Both the position numbers and the translations under genes were made by a program. A stretch of DNA of 64,000 nucleotides, taken from assembly GCA_013289685.1 (NCBI GenBank), contig JABCZL010000019.1, positions 45,503 through 109,502 of the forward strand, read 5' to 3'. The notes below the pieces were generated by a model. It ran no database searches. It saw only the letters and a program-made list of their open reading frames with translations, and was not told the DNA's origin. Shown here one piece after another: positions 7,999 to 16,465 of the stretch (positions are counted from its first letter, which is position 1; each line of letters opens with the position of its first letter). Source of the DNA: Acidobacteriota bacterium. Its GTDB lineage: Bacteria; Acidobacteriota; Terriglobia; Terriglobales; Acidobacteriaceae.

Positions 7999-9267
7999 AT
8001 GGCTGTGACAAACACTTTCGCCGCTGGGCCGGAAGAATTCTTCCAACAAATAGATCACATTATTAAAAGTCATAGTCTGCGAGGGTCCGAATCCCTCTGC
8101 AGGCTGTTGCAGTATCTCGCAAAACAGGCGATCGACCATCCCGACGCGCCGCTGAAGGAATATCAAATTGCTACCGAAGTGTATGGACGGCATGCGGATT
8201 TTGATCCCCAATCGGACTCCACCATTCGAGTACAAGCCGGGCGTCTCCGGATGAAGCTGGCGGAGTATTACGCCGGGGAGGGAGCGGCCGACCCGATCCT
8301 GGTCAGGATTCCAAAAGGCAGTTATCACCTCGTCTTCGAAGCGCGACGGACTGAGCCACACCCGCAGCCTGCGGCCGTCCCGCTGCGCGACGCTCCGACG
8401 CCGAGCGTTGTGGTCGAGACCTTCCCAGCACGTTGGCGGGCGGCTTTCTTCCTGCTCATGGTGAGCCTGATCGTCTCGCTGGTGGTTTTGGGCGGACTGT
8501 TGTGGGACCGGAAACGTCCGGACTCGGGGATTGCCCTGGCGAGTGTGTCGCACACTGGTCCTCTGGCTTCGCTCTGGAGGCCTTTCACCTCCGGAGTCGA
8601 AGAACCCTGGGTGATTTTCAGCAATGCGGCCTTCGTGGGACGGCCGGAAACCGGCATGCGTTACTACAATTCGCTTCAGGATGCCAAGAGCACGGTCTAC
8701 GACCATTACACGGGCGTGGGAGAGGTGTTGGCCATCCACGCACTCGATGACGCGTTCGGCACGCTGGGCCGGAGGATTCTGGTCAAGCGCGGCAGTTTGT
8801 TCACGCTCGACGACGTGAAGAATAACAACCTGATTTTTGTCGGCTCTCCGTCAGAGAATCTTTCGCTGCTCGACATTCCCGGCACGCAGGAGTTCATTTT
8901 TCAAAGGGTGACTTCGGGTCCGCGCCAGGGCGATCTTTCCATCGTCAACAAACATCCGAAGCCGGGAGAGGCCGGCAGCTATCTTGCCAGTCCTTCGGCT
9001 GCCCCGCTGACAGAGGATTATTCGGTCGTGGGAATGGTGCCGGGAATCGGATCGGGCCACTACGTGATGATTCTGGCTGGCACGACTACGTTCGGTACGC
9101 AAGGCGTCGTGGAGTTTGTTTGCCGCCAGGAGTCGGTGGAAAAACTGCTGCATGAGATCCCCGGCTCGGGCGCCGGACCGATCAAACCCTTCGAGGCGCT
9201 GGTGCGGGTCAAGATCGCTCGTGGTGTGCCGGTCGAAACGGAACTGGTGAGCGTGCGGGCGCGGTGA
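7999..9267 (+). CDS. ToxR-like membrane-anchored regulator (cytoplasmic winged-helix-type domain, TM, periplasmic domain)
   Basis: Probably a one-component transmembrane regulator of the divergent TonB receptor. Residues 12-115 form a DNA-binding-like domain of the type common in Acidobacteria, with LLQYLAKQAID, KEYQIATEVYGR and SDSTIRVQAGRLRMKL, ending in a beta wing (ILVRIPKGSYHLVF). A Pro-rich linker leads to one membrane helix at 148-169 flanked by Arg (PARWR before, DRKR after). The remaining 250 residues would be periplasmic and contain no domain I recognise. The gene is divergent from the receptor and ends 10 bases from the convergent transporter gene. The DNA-binding role is family inference; the topology is visible in the sequence. 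Confidence 0.8.
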   Translation: MAVTNTFAAGPEEFFQQIDHIIKSHSLRGSESLCRLLQYLAKQAIDHPDAPLKEYQIATEVYGRHADFDPQSDSTIRVQAGRLRMKLAEYYAGEGAADPILVRIPKGSYHLVFEARRTEPHPQPAAVPLRDAPTPSVVVETFPARWRAAFFLLMVSLIVSLVVLGGLLWDRKRPDSGIALASVSHTGPLASLWRPFTSGVEEPWVIFSNAAFVGRPETGMRYYNSLQDAKSTVYDHYTGVGEVLAIHALDDAFGTLGRRILVKRGSLFTLDDVKNNNLIFVGSPSENLSLLDIPGTQEFIFQRVTSGPRQGDLSIVNKHPKPGEAGSYLASPSAAPLTEDYSVVGMVPGIGSGHYVMILAGTTTFGTQGVVEFVCRQESVEKLLHEIPGSGAGPIKPFEALVRVKIARGVPVETELVSVRAR

Positions 9268-9277
9268 GTTTCTACAT

Positions 9278-10630
9278 TCAGGATTTGACCGCGACGGCGT
9301 CGCCCGGCAGCGAACTGCTCGAATCTTGTAGGTCGTACAGGTCTTCCACTCGAAATGTGAGCATCGCCGCCAGGATAAAAAAGATACCTCCCGCCACCAC
9401 TGCGACAATGCGGTTGTTATTCAGCAGATGGCCCATCACCCAGCCGAATCCAAGTGAGGCCGTGATCTCCGGAATCACGATGAAGAAGTTGAAGATCCCC
9501 ATATAGACCCCGGTCTTTCCGCTGGGCAGCGATCCGGCAAGAATGGAGTACGGCATGGAGAGCGTGCTGGCCCACGCAATGCCAACTCCTACCATGGAGA
9601 ACAGCAGCAGATACTTGTTGTGAATCGCGACCACGGAAAGCAATCCCAATCCGCCGCAAATCAGGCACAAGCTGTGCGTGGCTTTACGCCCGAACTGACG
9701 GGCTAGTGCGGGCAGCAGGAATGAAAATGCGAAACACACCAGCGAGTACATTCCGAAACAGACGCCTGCCCACTCCACGCCAGCGGAATATTGTGGCGCA
9801 GTCGTGTCGGCGGCGCCGAACACATTGCGGGCCACGGCCACCGGAAAATAAAGCCACATGCAGAACAATCCCAGCCAGGTGCAGATTTGCACCCAGGCGA
9901 GCTGCCGCATCGTGCGGGGCATTTCGCGGATTGATCTCAAGATTTCACGTGCCCCTGCGCCGAGACCCTTGCGCTCGGTCTTCTGTTTCTGAAACTCTGC
10001 CAAATTGTCTGGCGGATACTCTTTCGTCGTGAGAACCGTCCAAAGCACTGCCCCCAGAAATGTCGCGGCGCCAATATAAAATGAAAGGCGGACAGTGAGA
10101 GGAATTGTTCCCGCCAGGTGCGTTTCCGTGACATGAAAAATGTTAGTCAACAGGTAAGGCAGCCCTGATGCAATTGCCGCGCCCAGGCCAATGAAAAGGC
10201 TCTGCATGGCAAAACCCCGATTGCGCTGAGATTCCGGCAGCAGGTCGGCCACGAATGCACGAAACGGTTCCATGCTGATGTTGATGCTGGCGTCGAGAAC
10301 CCAAAGCAAACCGGCCGCCATCCAGAGCGCGGAACTGCGCGGCATCAGGACGAGCGCCATCGAACTGAGAATTGCGCCGACCAGGAAATATGGGCGGCGG
10401 CGACCCAGCGGTCCCCACGTATGGTCGCTGGCCTGGCCGATGATCGGTTGCACGATCAATCCGGTCAGCGGCGCGGCGAGCCAGAGAATCGGGATCTTAT
10501 CGGCGTTTGCGCCCAGGTATTCGTAGATGGAGCTCATGTTCGCCAGTTGCAATCCCCAGCCAAACTGGATGCCGAGGAAGCCGAAGCTCATGTTCCAAAT
10601 TTGCCAGAAGGTTCGTGGCGGCTTGTCCAT
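9278..10630 (-). CDS. MFS sugar transporter, SLC45/maltose type
   Basis: An inner-membrane secondary carrier with about 12 hydrophobic segments over 450 residues. The N-terminal motif FGIQFGWGLQLANMS, the ISQ-like segment PIIGQASDHTWGPLGRRRPYF in the 2-3 loop, and the FRAFVADLLPESQR segment are typical of the SLC45/bacterial maltose-sucrose branch. It probably brings maltose or maltodextrins into the cytoplasm with H+. It lies just downstream of the 4-alpha-glucanotransferase gene on the same strand (36-bp gap), so the two may be co-transcribed. Together with the exported GH13 enzyme and the TonB receptor it completes an uptake path. Confidence 0.87.
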   Translation of the reverse strand: MDKPPRTFWQIWNMSFGFLGIQFGWGLQLANMSSIYEYLGANADKIPILWLAAPLTGLIVQPIIGQASDHTWGPLGRRRPYFLVGAILSSMALVLMPRSSALWMAAGLLWVLDASINISMEPFRAFVADLLPESQRNRGFAMQSLFIGLGAAIASGLPYLLTNIFHVTETHLAGTIPLTVRLSFYIGAATFLGAVLWTVLTTKEYPPDNLAEFQKQKTERKGLGAGAREILRSIREMPRTMRQLAWVQICTWLGLFCMWLYFPVAVARNVFGAADTTAPQYSAGVEWAGVCFGMYSLVCFAFSFLLPALARQFGRKATHSLCLICGGLGLLSVVAIHNKYLLLFSMVGVGIAWASTLSMPYSILAGSLPSGKTGVYMGIFNFFIVIPEITASLGFGWVMGHLLNNNRIVAVVAGGIFFILAAMLTFRVEDLYDLQDSSSSLPGDAVAVKS

Positions 10631-10666
10631 ATGTTTTTGTACTGACGAACATCTTAACGACGACTC

Positions 10667-12193
10667 TTAGCGATCATACAGCGTAACCAAGTTTCGAAGT
10701 CTCGCACTCAACTCAGCGTTCAACGCTCCGGGGCGAAAACGCCACTTCCAGTTTCCGCTCACCTTCCCGGGAAGATTCATGCGCCCCTCGGTGCCAAGGC
10801 CAAGCACATCCTGCAAGGGAACAATGGCCACGTCAGCCACCGACGCCAGCACCGCGCGGATCATCACCCAGTTGATCTCAGAATCGTCATTGAAATTGAG
10901 ATACGCGCGCGCGAAGGCGTGCTCTTTGCGGACATCCTCCGGAGTGCGCGTGCTGTCGCCCGCACCCGAACTCGACCACCAGCCCGCGGTCGTGTCATTG
11001 TCGTGACCGCCGGTGTAAGCGACCAGGTCGCGACTGTAATTATGCGGGCGAAACGACGGCCCTTGCGGATCCGCGCCGAACGCGAATTGCAAAAGACTCA
11101 TGCCCGGCAGACCGAACTGCTTTCGCAACTTCTCCACCGGCGGAGTGATCACGCCGAGATTCTCCGCCACGATCGGCAGATCGCCGAACGCGTTCTGCAG
11201 CGCCGACAGAAGACTTTCTCCTGGGCCTTTTACCCAGCGCCCGTGCATGGCGGTCGTCTCGTTGGCCGGAACTTCCCAGTACGATTCGAAGCCGCGGAAA
11301 TGATCGAGCCGCACCATATCGAAAAGCGCGAGCGAAGCCCGAAAGCGCTCGATCCACCATTGGTACCCGTTGGCGGCGAGCAACTCCCAACGATAAATCG
11401 GATTCCCCCAAAGCTGTCCGGTGGCGCTGAAATAATCCGGCGGCACGCCGGAAACCACCGTGGGGCGGCCCTGATCGTCGAGATGGAACAGGTCGGGATG
11501 AGCCCAGACGTCGGCGCTGTCGTGCGCCACATAGATTGGGATGTCGCCCATCAAACGTATGCCTCGCTGCTCGCAATAGCTCTTGAGGCGTTCCCACTGC
11601 TGGAAGAATTCGAACTGCCAATACTTGTAAGCTTGCAGTTCGGGCGTCAGTTTCATGCGCCAGTCGCTCACGGCCTGCGCGTCCCGCCGGCGAATTTGCG
11701 GATCCCATGAGGTCCACATCGCTCCCTGGTGAACATCTTTGCAGGCCATGAAAAGCGCGTAATCGTCGAGCCACGCACTGGAGCTTTCACAAAAACGATC
11801 GAAGGCCGCGCGGTCGGCGTGAGAGCCGTCGGCGAAGAAAACCTTGGCCGCGCGGCGTAGAGCGCCCGTTCGGAACGCGATCACCGGACCGTAGTCGACT
11901 GACTCTTCAGGAAACGCCGGTGAATGGGCCAAGTCTGATTCCTGGAGCAAGCCTTGCTCGCGCAAGCGCTCGAGGCTGAGCAGCATCGGATTACCGGCAA
12001 ACGCGGAGAAGCACTGGTAGGGAGAATCTCCGTATCCCGTGGGATTCAGCGGCAACACCTGCCACAATTTCTGTCCGGCGGCGGAAAGGAAGTCGGCGAA
12101 CTCGTAGGCGGAGGGCCCGAGATCACCGATGCCGAAGCGTCCGGGCAAAGAAGTGACGTGCAGCAGGATGCCACTGGATCGCGGAAATTTCAC
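10667..12193 (-). CDS. malQ: 4-alpha-glucanotransferase (amylomaltase)
   Basis: A cytoplasmic GH77 enzyme that transfers glucan segments between maltooligosaccharides, releasing glucose. The N-terminus RSSGILLHVTSLPGRFGIGDLG is the family hallmark. The catalytic nucleophile lies in MVRLDHFRGFESYW, the acid/base in IVAENLG and the third acid in GGHDNDTTAGW. Its 508 residues match the bacterial MalQ length. The start is a GTG (12191-12193); no upstream alternative fits better. The MFS maltose-type transporter follows on the same strand, suggesting a two-gene operon. Confidence 0.95.
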   Translation of the reverse strand: MKFPRSSGILLHVTSLPGRFGIGDLGPSAYEFADFLSAAGQKLWQVLPLNPTGYGDSPYQCFSAFAGNPMLLSLERLREQGLLQESDLAHSPAFPEESVDYGPVIAFRTGALRRAAKVFFADGSHADRAAFDRFCESSSAWLDDYALFMACKDVHQGAMWTSWDPQIRRRDAQAVSDWRMKLTPELQAYKYWQFEFFQQWERLKSYCEQRGIRLMGDIPIYVAHDSADVWAHPDLFHLDDQGRPTVVSGVPPDYFSATGQLWGNPIYRWELLAANGYQWWIERFRASLALFDMVRLDHFRGFESYWEVPANETTAMHGRWVKGPGESLLSALQNAFGDLPIVAENLGVITPPVEKLRKQFGLPGMSLLQFAFGADPQGPSFRPHNYSRDLVAYTGGHDNDTTAGWWSSSGAGDSTRTPEDVRKEHAFARAYLNFNDDSEINWVMIRAVLASVADVAIVPLQDVLGLGTEGRMNLPGKVSGNWKWRFRPGALNAELSARLRNLVTLYDR

Positions 12194-12297
12194 TCCGTAA
12201 CAATACGCAGGTCGGCGGCGCAGGGCAAGGCAGATGCAAAGCTTGGATCACGACACTGAAGTGTACCGTCTGCGCTAAACTGTTGACGCTTGCTGCC

Positions 12298-13890
12298 ATG
12301 ACCACGTCGCCCTTTCCGCTTCCCGAGGAATTCAACGCGGCGTCCTATTTCGTGGACCGCCACATCGCCGAAGGACGCGGCGACAAGATCGCAATAGAAT
12401 GCGACGACCGGCGCGTCACCTACCGCCAGCTGTTTGAGTTGGTGAATCGGGTTGGAAACGCCCTCAAGAAGTTGGGCGTGCGGCCGGAGGAACGCGTCTT
12501 CCTGCTCTTGCTGGACACGCCGGAATTTGCCGCCAGCTTTTTCGGGGCCATCAAAATCGGAGCTGCGGCCGTCCCCGTGAACACGCTGCTGAAGTCCGCC
12601 GATTACGAATTCTTGCTCAACAACTCACGAGCGCGAGTGGTGATCGTCAGCAATTCTCTCTTCCCACACCTGCAGGCTATTCCGCCAAAGAAACTCGATT
12701 ATGTGGAAACGTTCATCGTCGTTGGAGGCGCAGACGCGGCTGACACGCTATCGTTCGAGGACTGGATTCACGACAGCTCTGCTACTCTCGGCGCGGCGCG
12801 CACCAGCAAAGATGACGCCGCCTTCTGGCTTTATTCTTCGGGAAGTACGGGCAGGCCGAAGGCATGTGTGCATCTGCAGCATGACATGGTGGTGTGCGCC
12901 GAACGTTATGCCAAGGCGATTCTGAAGGCCACGGAGAGCGACCGTTTCTTCAGCGTGGCCAAACTGTTTTTCGCCTATGGGCTGGGCAACGGACTCTATT
13001 TTTCGCTGGCCGTGGGAGCAACCAGCATCCTGCTGCCCGGGCCTCCCCGGCCGGAAAACGTTTTCGATGTAGTAGAACGCTTTCGTCCGACGCTGTTTTT
13101 CTCGGTGCCTTCCAACTACGCGAAGTTGCTGGCACACGTGCCGGAGGCGGGACGTGATCCCGATTTTTCTTCGGTCCGCCACGCGGTGTCGGCGGGAGAA
13201 TGCCTCCCAGCGGCCATCTTTCACCGCTTCAAAGAGCGCTTTGGCGTGGAGATTCTCGATGCGATCGGGTCGACGGAAGCGCTGCACATGTTCATCGCGA
13301 ACCGGCCGGGCGCGGTAAAACCTGGCTCCAGCGGCACCGTCATTCCTGGATTTGAAGCACGCATCGTAGACGAAAATAATCAGCCGGTCGAGCGCGGCGA
13401 AATGGGAGATCTGATCATCAAAACCGATGCCGCCTGCTCCTGCTATTGGAACCAGCACGAAAAAACGAAAGACACGATCGCCGGCCACTGGATGCGCACC
13501 GGCGACCGCTACTATGAAGACGCCGACGGATACTTCTGGTATGCGGGACGCTCCGATGACATGCTGAAAGTCAGCGGCGCCTGGGTTAGCCCGATTGAGA
13601 TCGAGAACCAGCTTCTCGAACATCAGGAAGTTCAGGAAGCCGCAGTCGTCGGACGAAAAGATGACGACGGTCTGGTAAAAACAGTAGCTTGCGTTGTGTT
13701 GCGCGACGGCAAACGCGGAAGTCCCGAAGTTGCATCGGAATTGCAGCGTTTCGTTCTGCAGCGCCTGCCCGTCTTCAAGCGGCCGCACCGCATCGAGTTC
13801 TTTCTCGAGCTCCCGAAAACGGCGACCGGAAAATTGCAACGCTACCGTTTGCGCCAGGGCCCGGCTAGCGACTCCTTCGGAGGATCATGA
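12298..13890 (+). CDS. Benzoate-CoA ligase family acyl-CoA synthetase
   Basis: An ANL-superfamily enzyme that activates an aromatic or related acid to its CoA thioester via an acyl-adenylate. The P-loop-like motif is YSSGSTGRPKACVH. The adenylate site includes DAIGSTEALHMF, and the hinge/C-domain contains TGDRYYEDADGYFWYAGRSDDMLKVSG, with the catalytic Lys near KTATGKLQR at the end. The opening EFNAASYFVDRHIAEGRGDKIAIE closely resembles benzoate-CoA ligases. The ATG at 12298 is preferred; an in-frame TTG five codons earlier is possible. The stop overlaps the next gene (ATGA), so the deaminase is co-translated. No other aromatic-degradation gene is nearby, so benzoate as substrate is not proven. 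Confidence 0.85.
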   Translation: MTTSPFPLPEEFNAASYFVDRHIAEGRGDKIAIECDDRRVTYRQLFELVNRVGNALKKLGVRPEERVFLLLLDTPEFAASFFGAIKIGAAAVPVNTLLKSADYEFLLNNSRARVVIVSNSLFPHLQAIPPKKLDYVETFIVVGGADAADTLSFEDWIHDSSATLGAARTSKDDAAFWLYSSGSTGRPKACVHLQHDMVVCAERYAKAILKATESDRFFSVAKLFFAYGLGNGLYFSLAVGATSILLPGPPRPENVFDVVERFRPTLFFSVPSNYAKLLAHVPEAGRDPDFSSVRHAVSAGECLPAAIFHRFKERFGVEILDAIGSTEALHMFIANRPGAVKPGSSGTVIPGFEARIVDENNQPVERGEMGDLIIKTDAACSCYWNQHEKTKDTIAGHWMRTGDRYYEDADGYFWYAGRSDDMLKVSGAWVSPIEIENQLLEHQEVQEAAVVGRKDDDGLVKTVACVVLRDGKRGSPEVASELQRFVLQRLPVFKRPHRIEFFLELPKTATGKLQRYRLRQGPASDSFGGS

Positions 13891-14327
13891 ACGATCTCGA
13901 ATTACTGCAAGAGGCGTTGGAAGAGGCACGCAAGGGACTGCGCGAAGGTGGCTTGCCGATCGGATCGGTTCTTGCCGATAAGCAAGGGCAGATTGTGGCT
14001 CGCGGACATAACCTGCGAGTACAGAGCGGCGATCCAACGGCGCATGCCGAAACCGTATGCCTCCGCAACGCAGGCCGCCGACGGGATTGGGCGGAGTTGA
14101 CGCTGGTCAGCACTTTGAGCCCCTGCATCATGTGCACGGGCACCGCATTGCTGTTTCGTATTCCCTGTATCGTGATTGGTGAGAATCGAAACTTTCTGGG
14201 CGCTGAGGATCTCTTCCGGCAGCACGGTGCGAGAGTCGTGGTGCTCGACGATGAGGAGTGCATTCGCATGATGCGCGAGTTCATCGGCGCACATGCCGAC
14301 CTGTGGAATGAGGATATCGGGAAGTAG
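13887..14327 (+). CDS. Nucleoside/cytosine deaminase-like zinc enzyme
   Basis: A member of the cytidine-deaminase-like superfamily of the short FCY1/TadA/guanine-deaminase type. The zinc and proton-shuttle motif is HAE (TAHAETVCLRN, about residue 53) and the second zinc motif is PCIMC (about residue 79). Probably cytosolic, converting an amino-nucleobase or similar amine to its keto form. The start overlaps the ligase stop (ATGA) and has GGAGGATC upstream, so translational coupling is likely. Length (146 aa) fits yeast-type cytosine deaminase. Pairing with a CoA ligase is unexpected, and the true substrate is unknown. Confidence 0.85.
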   Translation: MNDLELLQEALEEARKGLREGGLPIGSVLADKQGQIVARGHNLRVQSGDPTAHAETVCLRNAGRRRDWAELTLVSTLSPCIMCTGTALLFRIPCIVIGENRNFLGAEDLFRQHGARVVVLDDEECIRMMREFIGAHADLWNEDIGK

Positions 14328-14341
14328 CGCGATTCGAGCGA

Positions 14342-14548
14342 TCAGCGCGTCGACGGAGGATGCCTGTCCGTCTTCGGAGGAGGCACGGTTTCACTCGCTG
14401 ATAGAGCGGTCTTCAAATCCCACCTGCACAACGGACACCGCGTCGCTACCGAGTAGACGATGCGGCCAAACGCGACGCATTGGGTGTTGGGACAAACTCT
14501 CACATCGACCTCACAAGCCGCCGCCGAAACTGCGGATGCCGTTTTCAA
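14342..14548 (-). CDS. Small zinc-ribbon protein, 68 aa
   Basis: The product has a central CPNTQCVAFGRIVYSVATRC-PLC arrangement with CxxxxC and CxxC pairs, as in small zinc-ribbon proteins I associate with Acidobacteria (memory-based). The frame is bounded upstream by a stop, and the only sensible start is a TTG at 14546-14548 without a good Shine-Dalgarno. It converges on the deaminase gene, 14 bases from its end. Function unknown. The Cys pattern is stronger evidence than the start context. Confidence 0.55.
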   Translation of the reverse strand: MKTASAVSAAACEVDVRVCPNTQCVAFGRIVYSVATRCPLCRWDLKTALSASETVPPPKTDRHPPSTR

Positions 14549-14792
14549 TATGAATTCGAGCGGCCCAGAACCTCACACTAGCACGACGCTCGGAACCGGA
14601 CGAACTTGTTTTCGCCTGCCACGGATCGATTTTTCTTCTGGTTGAGTTTGGAGCGCTGGCTTTAAACCTCAACTCGCGGCGCGTGCGGAAGCGCTGCAAC
14701 AAACCTGAGGCCCGCTCCGCGATGGGCCTGCCCTCGCAGTGTTACAATCCCACCCCAATCGCACAGGGCAATGGTAAGGAGCAGCCTACTTA

Positions 14793-16235
14793 ATGGAGCC
14801 ATCAACGCCGGCGCCTTCTCAAAGCGCGAACCAAAGCGCAGACTACGGCTTGCGGCGCGGAATTCTTTCGCCGATGGAAACTCTGGCGCAGTCGGTCTCG
14901 ACCATGGCGCCCACCACTACGCCCGCAGCGACGATTCCGCTAGTCTGCGCGCTCGCCGGCAACGGCACGTGGCTCGCCTACGTGCTCGCCACCGCGGCAA
15001 TATTTCTGGTGGGACTGTGCATCGCTCGCTATGCCCGTCTTTCGGCATCTCCTGGTTCGCTCTATACCTACGCATCAATGACGCTGCCCCCATGGCTCTC
15101 CGCGACCGTCGCGTGGAGCTTGTTGCTGGCCTACGTCGCCACGGGATCGAGCGTGATTGGCGGGTTTTATCACTACGCGATCTTGTTGTTGCACGATGCC
15201 ACGGGTCACGTTTTCTCCGTAATGTTCGCAGTGTTTCTGTCGCTGCTGGTCACGGGAGTTTCGATCTGGATTGCTTATCGCGACGTGAAGATTTCCGCCC
15301 GGCTCATGCTGGCGATTGAAGCCGCATCCGTTTCTGTGATTGTGATCGTGGTTGCGCTCGTGCTCTATCGCCACGGCTGGCACCTGGATGGCGATCAACT
15401 CCATCTTCATGGCATGACCGGGAGCGGACTCCGCCTCGGCCTGGTATTGGCGCTGTTTAGTTTTGTGGGATTTGAAAGTGCCACCACGCTGGGCGCGGAG
15501 GCGCGCAATCCGCTGAAGACGATTCCCCGCGCGGTGATTCAGAGCGCCATTCTGGCGGGCGCTTTCTTCACGGTGTGCGCGTACGCGGAAGTGCTGGGCT
15601 TCCACCTTGTAGGTCAAGACCTCGGCACGACTCCGGATCAAATGCACGTCATCGCCCGGGTAGGCGGCGTTCCGGTGCTCGGGATCCTGATCGACATCGG
15701 CGCGCTGGTAAGTATGTTTGCCGGCACTCTCGCCTGCATAACGGCCGCGGCGCGCGTGCTGTTGCGGATGGCGCACGATGGGCTGGCGCATGACTCGCTG
15801 CGGACGACTCATGCCCGCAACCATACTCCGAGCCGGGCCGTGGTCATCACCGGCATCGTGGCGGTGCTGCCGGTGGCGGCGCTGGCATATCGCGGCGCCA
15901 GTGGACTGGATGTGTATGGCTGGTTGGGCGCGCTCGCGACCTACGGCTTCATCGTGACGTACGCGCTGGTGTGCCTGGCCCTGCCGCGCTATTTGCGGCA
16001 GCATGACGCATTCCATGCCGGCGCGCAGGTTCTGCCGTGGTTGGCTGGGGCGGCCATGCTGCTCGCGCTGGTCGGCAATCTTTATCCGGTGCCCGAAGGC
16101 CCTTACGGCAAGCTGCCCTACATCTATCTCGCATACTTGGTTGCGGGACTGGGGTGGTTTGCGGTTCGCGCTCGAAGCAAGGCGACAAGCAAGCAGGCGG
16201 GGCCTGCGGAGCACGTGGAGCTATCCGAGCCATAA
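14793..16235 (+). CDS. APC-superfamily amino acid permease
   Basis: An inner-membrane transporter of about 12 helices (480 aa). The first helix region LSPMETLAQSVSTMAPTTTPAATIPLVCALAGNG carries the family's substrate-site motif, and FSFVGFESATTLGAEARNPLKTIPRA is the helix-6 signature. Probably imports an amino acid or amine by H+ symport or exchange; the substrate cannot be told. The opening AAGGAG lies rather far (about 14 bases) from the ATG, so a slightly later start is possible. The 244 bases before it hold no other gene. Confidence 0.88.
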   Translation: MEPSTPAPSQSANQSADYGLRRGILSPMETLAQSVSTMAPTTTPAATIPLVCALAGNGTWLAYVLATAAIFLVGLCIARYARLSASPGSLYTYASMTLPPWLSATVAWSLLLAYVATGSSVIGGFYHYAILLLHDATGHVFSVMFAVFLSLLVTGVSIWIAYRDVKISARLMLAIEAASVSVIVIVVALVLYRHGWHLDGDQLHLHGMTGSGLRLGLVLALFSFVGFESATTLGAEARNPLKTIPRAVIQSAILAGAFFTVCAYAEVLGFHLVGQDLGTTPDQMHVIARVGGVPVLGILIDIGALVSMFAGTLACITAAARVLLRMAHDGLAHDSLRTTHARNHTPSRAVVITGIVAVLPVAALAYRGASGLDVYGWLGALATYGFIVTYALVCLALPRYLRQHDAFHAGAQVLPWLAGAAMLLALVGNLYPVPEGPYGKLPYIYLAYLVAGLGWFAVRARSKATSKQAGPAEHVELSEP

Positions 16236-16378
16236 AAATTACTGATTTCGGCCAAAAGAATTTTCATTGGTCCTTTGCCTTTCGCTTTCGTACAACTTCG
16301 CGTACATTTGGCGGCAGAGTTTTCCAGCCTTGCGGTTGCGGATCTAAGTGCGGAGCCAACCAGCTCCCCGACCACGTC

Positions 16379-16402
16379 GTAGAAAGTCAGGTAGAAAGTC
16401 AG
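16379..16402. repeat. Two 12-bp tandem units upstream of the second TonB receptor
   Basis: GTAGAAAGTCAG is repeated head to tail (16379-16390 and 16391-16402) about 65 bases before the receptor start. It may be an operator or a simple slippage duplication. Confidence 0.6.
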
Positions 16403-16465
16403 AAGGTAGTTGCGGTCATGGACGGCTGCTCGGGACTTGTGTTTCTACCCAGAAACGAGGTTCAC

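Noticed and set aside
12298..14327. A benzoate degradation operon
   Set aside because: Only the CoA ligase is present; no reductase, ring-opening or beta-oxidation genes are near.
16037..16465. Upstream extension of the second TonB receptor
   Set aside because: It overlaps the permease gene in another frame and precedes a clear signal peptide and ribosome site.
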